A stretch of 64,000 nt of DNA from Loripinus fragilis (lineage: Eukaryota > Mollusca > Bivalvia > Lucinida > Lucinidae): assembly GCA_964019695.1 (NCBI GenBank), contig OZ026518.1, positions 71,993,254-72,057,253 on the forward strand. Direction: 5' to 3'. The notes below the pieces were generated by a model. The model was given only the letters and a program-made list of their open reading frames with translations, ran no database searches and was not told where the DNA came from. Made by a program: the position numbers and the translations under genes. Positions 22,763 through 35,213 of this stretch are shown piece after piece (the first letter of the stretch is position 1; every line of letters begins with the position of its first letter).

Positions 22763-23367
22763 CCATGAGCTTAATCGTGAGAATTTAGGTGATATCATGA
22801 GCTTTTGCACAGACTTACCAGGCATAAATGTAATATTGTTGGGCAAGCTCACGAGATTTTAGCACATAGCATATAGCCCAGCAATGAAGGCTAAGGCGAG
22901 CCTGCGCAAATGCGCATTCTCGCCATAGCCTTCACAGTTCGCATACACAAAGTATAAATGTAGAGAAACACCCAGATCAACCTATATTCCCACTAGATAC
23001 GCAGCATGGACGTTTACAGGCGGCTTTTGAGCATATGCGATAATCATCAAAATCTCATTTTCTAGCCCAAGATACCACAGTGTGGGTGATCTTGCATCAT
23101 CAGGCGTTCGTACAGTTACGGAATTCAACTTGAGTCAGACCAGCGTCCGTCGTTGTCATGGTAGTTGACAAAATAGTCCACACAAAGATGATTTTGCTTT
23201 CATCAGCATAACAAACATACACCAATGCTTAGTCACGGGCAAGTTTAAAGTCCAAAAGAGCACCCATTCACTAAATATAGGACACAGATACTGCCATTTA
23301 CATTTTTAAAAAAGGTACTATTTTCGTGGGCTACCAAACTGGATATTTTGTTTTGGGAAAATGATAG

Positions 23368-24411
23368 AAACACACGCACAGCTTTACAAAAACATGCATA
23401 ACAAACATCACATACCATTCTATGGCGTCAAGAGAAAGAAATGACAGAAACACACAGACAGATAAAGACATCCACATAAAGCAAGAACCAAACAAGAAAA
23501 GCAACAACCTGTTGTTACTTTCTTCAAGAGGGGACGGGGAGTGACTGCCAAACTATTGATGCACAGCTAGTTAGAGCCTGTGCTACCCCATATGTTCGGT
23601 AGGAGGATAAGTTGAAATGACCCTTAAACTACCCCAATTTTGGGATGACCCCAAAATAATATCCACAAAATCTTCATACCCCAAAAAAATATTCATTTTT
23701 CAGAAAACCCAGAAAAATATTGAAATTCAGAATTTTGAACCAAAAAAATGGACCAAACCTACGTATGCGTGAAAATATCAGAGTACCCCCTGGGCCATGA
23801 GCTTAATCGTGAGAATTTAGGTGATATCACACGTGCCTCTCATGAGCTTTTGCACAGACTTACCAGGCATAAATGTAATATTGTTGGGCAAGCTCACGAG
23901 ATTTTAGCACATAGCATATAGCCCAGCAATGAAGGCTAAGGCGAGCCTGCGCAAATGCGCATTCTCGCCATAGCCTTCACAGTTCGCATACACAAAGTAT
24001 AAATGTAGAGAAACACCCAGATCAACCTATATTCCCCCTAGATACGCAGCATGGACGTTTACAGGCGGCTTTTGAGCATATGCGATAATCATCAAAACCT
24101 CATTTTCTAGCCTAAGATACCAAAGTGTGGGTGATCTTGCATCATCAGGCGTTCGTACAGTTACGGAATTCAACTTGAGTCAGACCAGCGTCCGTCGTTG
24201 TCATGGTAGTTGACAAAATAGTCCACACAAAGATGATTTTGCTTTCATCAGCATAACAAACATACACCAATGCTTAGTCACGGGCAAGTTTAAAGTCCAA
24301 AAGAGCACCCATTCACTAAATATAGGACACAGATACTGCCATTTACATTTTTAAAAAGGTACTATTTTCGTGGGCTACCAAACTGGATGTTTTGTTTTGG
24401 GAAAATGATAG
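23368..24411. repeat. Array unit 5, 1044-bp remnant with an internal 3.6-kb deletion
   Basis: The first 247 bp of a unit (to AAGTTG at 23614) are joined directly to the MITE interior (AAATGACCC at 23615), after which the unit continues to its normal end. Everything between is missing: open frames, tRNA-like element, minisatellite and MITE left half. Only about one base is ambiguous at the joint, as in end joining. It retains the CACACGTGCCTCTC block that units 3 and 4 lack. Confidence 0.95.
23615..23794. mobile_element. hAT-like MITE, unit 5, right half only
   Basis: 180 bp of MITE interior and right terminus; the left terminus is lost in the deletion. Ends CCCCCTGGG followed by CCATGAGC. 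Confidence 0.8.
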
Positions 24412-25878
24412 AAACACAAGCACAGCTTTACAAAAACATGCATAACAAACATCACATACCATTCTATGGCGTCAAGAGAAAGAAATGACAGAAACACACA
24501 GACAGATAAAGACATCCACATAAAGCAAGAACCAAACAAGAAAAGCAACAACCTGTTGTTACTTTCTTCAAGAGGGGACGGGGAGTGACTGCCAAACTAT
24601 TGATGCACAGCTAGTTAGAGCCTGTGCTACCCCATATGTTCGGTAGGAGGATAAGTTGCCGCTGAAAATGCAGTGTGATAATAACTATGGTCATAGTGAA
24701 GAGCCTTGGTGAACGCTACAGTATCTTTGATAAACTCTTTATATTCTAATGGAACACTAAGTGTGGAACTGTCTTGTTTGTACTTTAAGTGGTTGCTGGT
24801 CAAAGTTTCTATAAAATATGTATTTATCTCCTTGAAGATTGTTTTCATCATTCCAAACAGTGCAGGCCCTGGTGAAATATCGCATTATGTGCCATTTCAT
24901 CAAGGCCTTAACTGTTTGTTAAAGTACCTTTTATAGAAAGAACTTATGGTGTACAACCACATGAAACGTTCAAAAAGCAAAACATTTGCAATTTGCAAAG
25001 GAATCCTCTTTTGTGCATTCGATGCGAGTGTAACAATGATATAGAACTATCAATATCACAAAGTGTATCGTTTTAGATAAAATGTCAGCTCATCCTTGAA
25101 AGTATTGGTTAAGTGCATATAGGTTTCTCCCATACTGCTTAGTGAAGTCTTCCATAGAAATTCATAAATGTATCTTTGGCCTTGCTGCAATACACCAGTA
25201 CTGACTGACTCAGTTTCACAAAGCTTTTCTGAATTCGCAACTGCTGGATTGTGCAATTCTAGTTGATTTTGTAGTTGAATAAAGTGTTTTGCACGATTCC
25301 ATAGAAAAGGTTACCTAAGCTACTCGTCTACCCCTGATTACCAGTACTGATTACCAGTACTGACTGGCAGGTTTACCCCTTAACTAGGTCCCAACCTTAA
25401 ACCCCCACCCATAGCAATGGCCAAAATAAATCTGGGGGCCCATATGGAGAAATAAATAAAAAAATAAAAAATGAAAATAAAAGAAAAAAGAAAAAGGGAG
25501 CTAACTTTGCGAATCCTCCCTGGGAGGAATCCGCTTGTTGACGAGCCAGCATGAACACATGGCTCGTGGTGCATAACACCTAGAGGAAACAAACTTAAAA
25601 TGGTCAATTTCAGCAAGGTCTTGTATAAAACATATATTAAACATGCATGGTTTTTGTTTATTGAGAAAATATCCATATAGTTTCCAGAGACGTTTGCATT
25701 GTTTATTTGTAGATATATATTTTACACAGAATGAAACTTACACATTGTGATAATGCCACTTGGCTAATTGACCAAAATATTACTGTTTTTGCTAAATAAT
25801 GTTAATTTCTATATCATGAAAATTAATGTCCCTTGAACACCAATCTGCGACTTAAAGGAATGTTAATCCTATAGATTA

Positions 25879-25965
25879 ATGAGCCCAATAGTCGAGTGGT
25901 CTAAATGGTTTTCACCAGAACATCTATAGGACATTTACCTGTGGGTTCGAAACCTGCAAGCTCAT
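25879..25965 (+). repeat. tRNA-like element, unit 6 copy
   Basis: As in unit 1. Confidence 0.6.
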
Positions 25966-26673
25966 GATTTATAAAACAAATATTTTTATTCTTATTTACT
26001 TAAGATTTTTTTGCTTAATCTGATGATTTTTGAACGTTTGGACAGATGATTAATCCATTAATATCTTCAATTACAATATCCTTATTGCATATTGACATCT
26101 TCACAAGAAAGCCTGGTTTTATTGTGTGTTCATAACAAAGGGGCAGACCAGCATGCGCATCCGTGCAGACTGATCTGCATGTTTGTTCTTTGCTATTGAT
26201 AGGTATAGTATCCAAACTTGTACATGAAATGTTTCATTAGTCTACTTACTAGGCTCTGATACTAGACAGGCTGGACTAAGCTTTATGTTGTTGTAAACCA
26301 CAATGGCACGTTTTCTCGTGATGAGACCCATATCTACTTAGTATTTCTTAGACATAAATGAATAACGACCATTATGTTTGGTGCTTACTTTCATCTACCG
26401 CCATACTTTTCACGTGTGATCAATGAAGGTTCGAACAAGACTCTGCAGAAGTGCACTCTCATTCAGAAAGCTGCGTATCGCCCATGAGCTATGTGCTTTC
26501 TCATGAGATTTTCCATGGTAAATGGTGCTGTCTACGTTAAAACGATCAAGTACATCTGAGAATTCATGTCAGAGCCTTTACAGAACGTATCGATTAACTA
26601 ACATTTTAAACGAGGATACAAAAACTTTCAAGTGAGGCTATAACTCTAGTGTTTGTTGTATTATAACCTATGC

Positions 26674-28098
26674 ACTTTCTCGCCCATGAGCTTTTATTTT
26701 TGAGATTTTAGCTGTAATCGCATGTGTCGCCAATGAGCTTTGAACTCTCTTGTGTTAATTGTTCTAATTGCACTTATCGACCATGGGCTCTGATTTCTTG
26801 TGAAAATTTAGTTCTTATCATATGTGTCGCCCATTAGCTACACATTTCCTCGCGCTGAATTAGTTCTAATCGCATGTGTTGCCCATGAGCTATGAACTTT
26901 CTGGGTGATTTAAGTCGCTGCATGTGTCGCCCATGAGCTTTGACCTTTCTTGTACAATAGTAGTTCTACTCGCATGTGTCGCCCATGGGCTATGGACTTC
27001 TCGCGAGAATTAAGGTCTACACGCTTGTGTCGCTCATGAACTATGAACCTTTGTGCGATATATGTTCATAATCATATGCGTCGCCCATGAGCTATGAACT
27101 TTCTTGGGATACTTTAATTCTTAGTTCTAGTCACATGGGTTGCCCATGAGCTAATAACTTCCTCATGTGATTTTAGTTCTAATCTCATGTGTTGTCCATG
27201 AGCTTTGACATTTCTTTTGAGATTTTAGTTCTAATCGCATGTGTCGCCCTGGGGCTAATCTTCTCTTGAGAATTTAGTTCTAATCACACGTGTTGCCTTG
27301 CCAGGGGGCATAAAAATTTCCCGCGAATTTAGTTCTAATCGCATGTATCGCTCATAAGCTATGAACTTTTGTGTTATTTTAGTTATATCCCACGTATCAC
27401 CCACGAGTTATGGACTTTCTCGTGAGATTTTAGTGCTGATCGCATGTGTTGTCCATGCGCTATCTATGAAATTTGTTGTGAGATTTTAGTTCAAATTGCA
27501 TGTGTCGCCCATAGGCATTGAGCTTTCTCACGAGATTTCTTTTTCAAATCACACGCTGAGTCCATGAGCAATGAACTTTCTTTTTGAGCTTTTAGTTCTT
27601 AGTTCTAGTCATTTGTAGCCCATGAACTAAGAACTTTCATTTGAGGTTTTTGTTCTTTTTACATGCTGATGTGTATTCAATAAACTATGGGTTTTCTAGT
27701 GAGAGTTTAGTTTTAATTGCATGGGTCGTCTTTGAGATTTGAGTTTTTCTTGTGAGATTTTAGTTCTAGTCGCATGCGCATGGGTATGAAGTCGTAAGGT
27801 TGTAGTTCTACATGAAATTGCAAGTGTAAATCATGCACTATGAGCTTTTTGCGTGAGATTTTAGTTCAAACGCATGTGTTGCCCATGAGCTCTAAGATTT
27901 TTCTGATAAAATTTTAGTTTTAGACGCATGTACAGCATATGTGCAAAGGCTTTCTTGCGAGAATTTAGTTCTGGTTGCATGCGTAGTCTTTGAGCTATGA
28001 GATTTCGCATGAGATTTAAGTTGTATCGCATGTGTCGCCAACGAGTTATAAGCTCTTTTGTGAGATTTAAGTTATAATTGCATGTGTCAACCATGAGC
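26674..28098. repeat. Internal minisatellite, unit 6
   Basis: 1425 bp, same monomer order. Confidence 0.88.
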
Positions 28099-28455
28099 CC
28101 CAGGGGGGGTACTCTAATTTTTTCTTCATACGTAGGCTCGGACCCAGCATCTACCGTTCACCCCAAAAAAATATCAGGAATTTCAAGCACCCCCAAAAAA
28201 TATTAAAATTTTAGCAACCCCAAAAAATATCCCAATTCTGTACATTGACCTTAAAAAAGGCCCTAAAATGCATAGAAATGACCCTTAAACTACCCCAATT
28301 TTGGGATGACCCCAAAAAAATATCCACAACATCTTCATACCCCAAAAAAATATTCATTTTTCAGAAAACCCCCCAAAATATTGAAATTCAGAATTTTGAA
28401 CCAAAAAAATAGACCGAGCCTACGTATGCGTGAAAATATCAGAGTATCCCCTGGA
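28099..28455. mobile_element. hAT-like MITE, unit 6 copy
   Basis: 357 bp, G-tract of 7, right terminus changed to ATCCCCTGGA. Confidence 0.8.
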
Positions 28456-30530
28456 CCATGAGCTCTGAGCTTAATCGTGAGAATTTAGGTGATATCACAC
28501 GTGCCTCTCATGAGCTTTTGCACAGACTTACCAGGCATAAATGTATTATTGTTGGGCAAGCTCACGAGATTTTAGCACATAGCATATAGCCCATCAATGA
28601 AGGCTAAGGCAAGCCTGCGCAAATGCGCATTCTCGCCATAGCCTTCACAGTTCGCATACACAAAGTATAAATGTAGAGAAACACCCAGATCAACCTATAT
28701 TCCCACTAGATACGCAGCATGGACGTTTACAGGCGGCTTTTGAGCATATGCGATAATCATTAAAATCTCATTTTCTAGCCCAAGATACCACAGTGTGGGT
28801 GATCTTGCATCATCAGGCGTTCGTACAGTTACGGAATTCAACTTGAGTCAGACCAGCGTCCGTCGTTGTCATGGTAGTTGACAAAATAGTCCACACAAAG
28901 ATGATTTTGCTTTCATCAGCATAACAAACATACACCAATGCTTAGTCACGGGCAAGTTTAAAGTCCAAAAGAGCACCCATTCACTAAATATAGGACACAG
29001 ATACTGCCATTTACATTTTTAAAAAGGTACTATTTTCGTGGGCTACCAAACTGGATGTTTTGTTTTGGGAAAATGATAGAAACACAAGCACAGCTTTACA
29101 AAAACATGCATAACAAACATCACATACCATTCTATGGCGTCAAGAGAAAGAAATGACAGAAACACACGGACAGATAAAGACATCCACATAAAGCAAGAAC
29201 CAAACAAGAAAAGCAACAACCTGTTGTTACTTTCTTCAAGAGGGGACGGGGAGTGACTGCCAAACTATTGATGCACAGCTAGTTAGAGCCTGTGCTACCC
29301 CATATGTTCGGTAGGAGGATAAGTTGCCGCTGAAAATGCAGTGTGATAATAACTATGGTCATAGTGAAGAGCCTTGGTGAACGCTACCGTATCTTTGATA
29401 AACTCTTTATATTCTAATGGAACACTAAGTGTGGAACTGTCTTGTTTGTACTTTAAGTGGTTGCTGGTCAAAGTTTCTATAAAATATGTATTTCTCTCCT
29501 TGAAGATTGTTTTCATCATTCCAAACAGTGCAGGCCCTGGTGAAATATCGCATTATGTGCCATTTCATCAAGGCCTTAACTGTTTGTTAAAGTACCTTTT
29601 ATAGAAAGAACTTATGGTGTACAACCACATGAAACGTTCAAAAAGCAAAACATTTGCAATTTGCAAAGGAATCCTCTTTTGTGCCGTCGATGCGAGTGTA
29701 ACAATGATATAGAACTATCAATATCACAAAGTGTATTGTTTTAGATAAAATGTCAGCTCATCCTTGAAAGTATTGGTTAAGTGCATATAGGTTTCTCCCA
29801 TACTGCTTAGTGAAGTCTTCCATAGAAATTCATAAATGTATCTTTGGCCTTGCTGCAATACACCAGTACTGACTGACTCAGTTTCACAAAGCTTTTCTGA
29901 ATTCGCAACTGCTGGATTGTGCAATTCTAGTTGATTTTGTAGTTGAATAAAGTGTTTTGCACGATTCCATAGAAAAGGTTACCTAAGCTACTCGTCTACC
30001 CCTGATTACCAGAACTGATTACCAGTACTGACTGGCAGGTTTACCCCTTAACTAGGTCCCAACCTTAAACCCCCACCCATAGCAATGGCCAAAAGAAATC
30101 TGGGGGCCCATATGGAGAAATAAATAAAAAAATAAAAAATGAAAATAAAAGAAAAAAGAAAAAGGGAGCTAACTTTGCGAATCCTCCCTAGGAGGAATCC
30201 GCTTGTTGACGAGCCAGCATAAAAACATGGCTCGTGGTGCATAACACCTAGAGGAAACAAACTTAAAATGGTCAATTTCAGCAAGGTCTTGTATAAAACA
30301 TATATTAAACATGCATGTTTTTTGTTTATTGAGAAAATATCCATATAGTTTCCAGAGACGTTTGCATTGTTTATTTGTAGATATATATTTTACACAGAAT
30401 GAAACTTACACATTGTGATAATGCCACTTGGCTAATTGACCAAAATATTACTGTTTTTGCTAAATAATGTTAATTTCTATATCATGAAAAGTAATGTCCC
30501 TTGAACACCAATCTGCGACTTAAAGGAATG

Positions 30531-30919
30531 GCACATATAAACAGACGTGCACAAAACATAGCAAACACAAGACAGAACAAAAACATAAAAGATCCACAAA
30601 AGAAGTACCGCCTTGGAACGGTCAGTAAAATATTTTACTGGAGGGCTTAAACCGGTTTAACGGCGCCAACCTCACCCTTAATTCAGATGTGGATCAAGAC
30701 ACATAGATATTTGGTTTGCATGAAAGACCCCTAACTTATCAATGCATCATCTCCTAAAACATATAAACCAAGATATAACAAGGAGATAAAGCAAGGATAA
30801 GGACTCAACAGTAAATTAAACTGAATACCGGAGCAAAAGAAATCCAACAGGTAAACCCCGGTGGGCCCGACAAACAGCCAAAGCATCAGGCCCCTACCAT
30901 CTCATCAATAGATAAGTCT
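30531..30919 (-). other. 3' non-coding tail of the retroelement
   Basis: 389 bp past the reverse transcriptase stop. It contains a GC-rich stretch (CCGCCTTGGAACGG, then AACCGGTTTAAC, a palindrome, then GGCGCC) at about 30608-30680 on the plus strand, likely structured RNA. I searched it for hammerhead ribozyme core motifs and did not find a complete set. Confidence 0.6.
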
Positions 30920-32763
30920 TTAAGTCGGAACCATCATAGAGTCTGAAGTCCGACCCACCGGCGTGCAATAAAAGAGGAAAGCAAAGTTGCCAACCGTGAT
31001 TGGGTTGACTACCAAGCATGCAGTCTGTTGCAATACATTAATGTTATAGCCAATCTTTTTATAATGGGAAATTATTTTAATGAACTGCGCTGAAAAATTA
31101 TTAGAGCCAACAATCTTCTTCAACTTATACACCAAGTCACCATAGAAATCAGGTTCCGAAAGTCCTTGGCGCAAGAGAGATTTAAGTCCAACTTGGAATT
31201 TAGAAATCAAATCATAGTATCGTCTATAAAATTTTGAAAATGTTTTGCAAAGTTTATGATACCGATAGCCTTGTTTAAGAAGTTTCTGAGTTAACAATTT
31301 ATTGCGAGTGTTGAACTCAGCAACATAGCTAGATGCTCTAGCAAAATGAATGAGTTGAGAGATATAGACTCCATAGGATGTAGAACGAGGAACATCACCA
31401 TCTAAAAATGGGAAATTGACAATTTCAAAATCAAAGTCGTCACGTTTATCATAAATTTTGGTAGAAACAATATCATTAGAAATTGACAAATGCAAGTCTA
31501 AAAATGCGGCTTCGGTATCAGAGGCATTGGCTTTATTAAGTTGGAGCTCTGAAGGGTATATTTGACTAACCATATTGTCAAAATAAACATTATTAATATT
31601 TAAAATATCGTCCAAATATCTGGAAGTAGTGTTAAACGCATCAATAACATCAGCCTGCTTATCATCAGAAAGAGACATCATAAAGTCCCTTTCATAACAA
31701 AACAGGAATAAATCTGCAACCAGGGGAGCACAATTAGTGCCCATAGGAATCCCAACAACTTGTCTATAGAGCTTGGTGCCAAATCGAATAAAAATATTGT
31801 CCAACAAAAAGGTCAGCGCATCACATACATTTTGACACGACCATGCATGATATTTTTTAGGTTTTTCTGAAGTAAAGAATGCATTTCTGTCACTACATGC
31901 AAGGTAAGGAGAGCCTTCTCTCTGAAAGGTATTTTCAATAAGATCAATAAGTTTATCTTTAATTAAATTATGAGGTAAAGTAGTGTAAAGAGTAGAAAAA
32001 TCATAAGTAGACAAACTGGTCGCATTGAAATCTCTAGCTTTAAGTTTATCTAAAATTTCACCTGAATTTTTAATCGACCAAAATAGGTTTTTACCGGATC
32101 TCTCATATACCTTTTCACAATATTTGATAACATGTTTTTTAACAGCTGTAAGACACGAGGTTAACAATTAAGAAAGTTCTGTTGTCGTACAAGAACTAGA
32201 ATTTGCAATAAATCTTGCTTTATAGGGGTTTTTATGGAGTTTAGGTAACCAGTACAACGTAGGAACTTTGTCTTGATTTTCTTTAGCTTTGACACCAAAA
32301 TGTAGGGCTGTATGACAACCATGCCCATCAACAATCACCCTTTCACTTAAAGAAGGCTGCAGTTTATAGGCATTAGTGTCAACAAGCTCACGCTTAAGAG
32401 TATTAATATAATACAATCGTCAAACAACTACAACATTGTTAGCAGCTTTATCTGCTGGAACCAAAACATAGTTCATATTAAAATCCTGGATACCTCGTTT
32501 AAGATGATGAAAAGAAGATTTAGGTTTAGGGGGCAAAAGATGTGTATTACGAGAGTAAAATGAAATACGAGTATCAATAATTTTAAAAATGTTAATCTTC
32601 CATTCCTTCAAAGCATCAGGTTCAACATTTTCCCGTTTGCACCAACGATTACTGAAGTCATTTAAAGAAGCAGCGATCTCTCTACGGCATTTAGAGAAAT
32701 CAATATTAGAGGGAAATCTATATTTAGGACCTTTAGAAATGATATTGCGAACTCTAGCGTCAG
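30920..32763 (-). pseudogene. Reverse transcriptase pseudogene, two in-frame stops, 5' truncated
   Basis: One continuous reading frame of about 614 codons, broken by TGA at 32420-32422 and TAA at 32168-32170. The N-terminal part includes SKGPKYRFPSNIDF, a lead-in I associate with Penelope-type elements. The long 3' segment holds the polymerase palm; counting from the codon after the TAA, these are motif A STYDFSTLYT (catalytic D56), motif B GIPMGTNCAPLVADL (139-153) and motif C RYLDD (D186, D187; DNA about 31607-31618). After the palm is a conserved-looking basic C-terminal region; no GIY-YIG or other endonuclease motif is visible. Penelope-like assignment is probable, not certain; a related RT-only family in molluscs and cnidarians is the alternative. 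The stops make it non-functional here. Confidence 0.82.
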
Positions 32764-33463
32764 AAACAAATATTTTTATTCTTATTTACTTAAGATTTTT
32801 TTGCATAATCTGATGATTTTTGAACGTTTGGACAGATGATTAATCCATTAATATCTTCAATTACAATATCCTTATTGCATATTGACATCTTCACAAGAAA
32901 GCCTGGTTTTATTGTGTGTCCATAACAAAGGCGCAGACCAGCATGCGCATCCGTGCAGACTGATCTGCATGTTTGTTCTTTGCTATTGATAGGTATAGTA
33001 TCCAAACTTGTACATGAAATGTTTCATTAGTCTACTTACTAGGCTCTGATACTAGACAGGCTGGATTAAGCTTTATGTTGTTGTAAACCACAATGGCACG
33101 TTTTCTCGTGATGAGACCCATATCTACTTAGTATTTCTTAGACATAAATGAATAACGACCATTATGTTTGGTGCTTACTTTCATCTACCGCCATACTTTT
33201 CACGTGTGATCAATGAAGGTTCGAACAAGACTCTGCAGAAGTGCACTCTCATTCAGAAAGCTGCGTATCGCCCATGAGCTATGTGCTTTCTCATGAGATT
33301 TTACATGGTAAATGGTGCTGTCTACGTTAAAACGATCAAGTACATCTGAGAATTCATGTCAGAGCCTTTACAGAACGTATTGATTAACTAACATTTTAAA
33401 CGAGGATACGAAAACTTTCAAGTGAGGCTATAATATTAGTGTTTGTTGTATTATAACCTATGC

Positions 33464-34887
33464 ACTTTCTCGCCCATGAGCTTTTATTTTTGAGATTTTA
33501 GCTGTAATCGCATGTGTCGCCCATGAGCTTTGAACTCTCTTGTGTTAATTGTTCTAATTGCACTTATCGACCATGGGCTCTGATTTCTTGTGAAAATTTA
33601 GTTCTTATCATATGTGTCGCCCATTAGCTACACATTTCCTCGCGCTGAATTAGTTCTAATCGCATGTGTTGCCCATGAGCTATGAACTTTCTGGGTGATT
33701 TAAGTCGCTGCATGTGTCGCCCATGAGCTTTGACCTTTCTTGTACAATAGTAGTTCTACTCGCATGTGTCGCCCATGGGCTATGGACTTCTCGCGAGAAT
33801 TAAGGTCTACACTCTTGTGTCGCTCATGAACTATGAACCTTTGTGCGATATATGTTCATAATCATATGCGTCGCCCATGAGCTATGAACTTTCTTGGGAT
33901 ACTTTAATTCTTAGTTCTAGTCACATGGGTTGCCCACGAGCTAATAACTTCCTCATGTGATTTTAGTTCTAATCTCATGTGTTGTCCATGAGTTTTGACA
34001 TTTCTTTTGAGATTTTAGTTCTAATCGCATGTGTCGCCCTGGGGCTAATCTTCTCTTGAGAATTTAGTTCTAATCACACGTGTTGCCTTGCCAGGGGGCA
34101 TAAAAATTTCCCGCGAATTTAGTTCTAATCGCATGTATCGCTCATAAGCTATGAACTTTTGTGTTATTTTAGTTATATCCCACGTATCACCCACGAGTTA
34201 TGGACTTTCTCGTGAGATTTTAGTTCTGATCGCATGTGTTGTCCATGCGCTATCTATGAAATTTGTTGTGAGATTTTAGTTCAAATTGCATGTGTCGCCC
34301 ATAGGCATTGAGCTTTCTCACGAGATTTCTTTTTCAAATCACACGCTGAGTCCATGAGCAATGAACTTTCTTTTTGAGCTTTTAGTTCTTAGTTCTAGTC
34401 ATTTGTAGCCCATGAACTAAGAACTTTCATTTGAGGTTTTTGTTCTTTTTACATGCTGATGTGTATTCAATAAACTATGGGTTTTCTAGTGAGAGTTGAG
34501 TTTTAATTGCATGGGTCGTCTTTGAGATTTGAGTTTTTCTTGTGAGATTTTAGTTCTAGTCGCATGCGCATGGGTATGAAGTCGTAAGGTTGTAATTCTA
34601 CATGAAATTGCAAGTGTAAATCATGCGCTATGAGCTTTTTGCGTGAGATTTTAGTTCAAACGCATGTGTTGCCCATGAGCTCTAAGATTTTTCTATAAAA
34701 TTTTAGTTTTAGACGCATGTACAGCATATGTGCAAAGGCTTTCTTGCGAGAATTTAGTTCTGGTTGCATGCGTAGTCTTTGAGCTATGAGATTTCGCATG
34801 AGATTTAAGTTGTATCGCATGTGTCGCCAACGAGTTATAAGCTCTTTTGTGATATTTAAGTTATAATTGCATGTGTCAACCATGAGC
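33464..34887. repeat. Internal minisatellite, unit 7
   Basis: 1424 bp, one base shorter than most units (TTCTATAAAA near 34689, as in unit 1). Confidence 0.88.
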
Positions 34888-35213
34888 CCCAGGGGGGGTA
34901 CTCTAATTTTTTCTTCATACGTAGGCTCGGACCCAGCATCTACCGTTCACCCCAAAAAAATATCAGGAATTTTAAGCGCCCCAAAAATATTAAAATTTTA
35001 GCAACCCCAAAAAATATCCCAATTCTGTACATTGACCTTAAAAAAGGCCCTAAAATGCATAGAAATGACCCCAAAAAAATATCCACAAAATCTTCATACC
35101 CCAAAAAAATATTCATTTTTCAGAAAACCCCCAAAATATTGAAATTCAGAATTTTGAACCAAAAAAATGGACCGAGCCTACGTATGCGTGAAAATATCAG
35201 AGTACCCCCTGGG
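34888..35213. mobile_element. hAT-like MITE, unit 7 copy, internally deleted
   Basis: 326 bp, G-tract of 7. A 28-bp deletion removed the segment between two ATGACCC direct repeats, leaving one copy at about 35065. Confidence 0.8.

Larger units (their letters stand above)
18835..23367. repeat. Array unit 4 (4533 bp)
   Basis: Complete except for deletions inside the MITE. Shares CACACGCACAGC at its start with unit 5 (18837 and 23370) and the 11-bp GATATC loss with unit 3. Private: CTGATGCTAG near 20679 and TTTGCTGCATAC near 20799. Contents: tRNA-like 20301-20387, minisatellite 21096-22520, MITE 22521-22762. Confidence 0.95.
24412..29079. repeat. Array unit 6 (4668 bp)
   Basis: Complete unit. 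Contents: tRNA-like 25879-25965, minisatellite 26674-28098, MITE 28099-28455. Shares ACCAAAATATTAC and CTAAATAATG (near 25771) with unit 7, and GGGGCAGACC (26141) with unit 3. Frame A has ATCTCC, changing one residue. Confidence 0.95.
30531..32763 (-). mobile_element. 5'-truncated retroelement with Penelope/LINE-like reverse transcriptase
   Basis: Foreign to every other unit. Unit sequence stops at GGAATG (30530) and resumes at AAACAAATA (32764). The minus-strand frame is open right up to 32763, so the 5' part is missing. The 3' end (30531-30919) is non-coding with no poly(A). No LTRs, terminal inverted repeats or target duplication; the insertion deleted 111 bp of target. Truncation and target loss fit target-primed reverse transcription or end-joining capture. 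Confidence 0.85.

Noticed and set aside
30531..30919. Hammerhead ribozyme in the tail of the reverse transcriptase element, as reported for some Penelope-like elements
   Set aside because: CTGATG-like strings occur on the minus strand, but no matching GAAA box and cleavage stem at suitable spacing were found. A descriptor search would be needed to exclude it fully.
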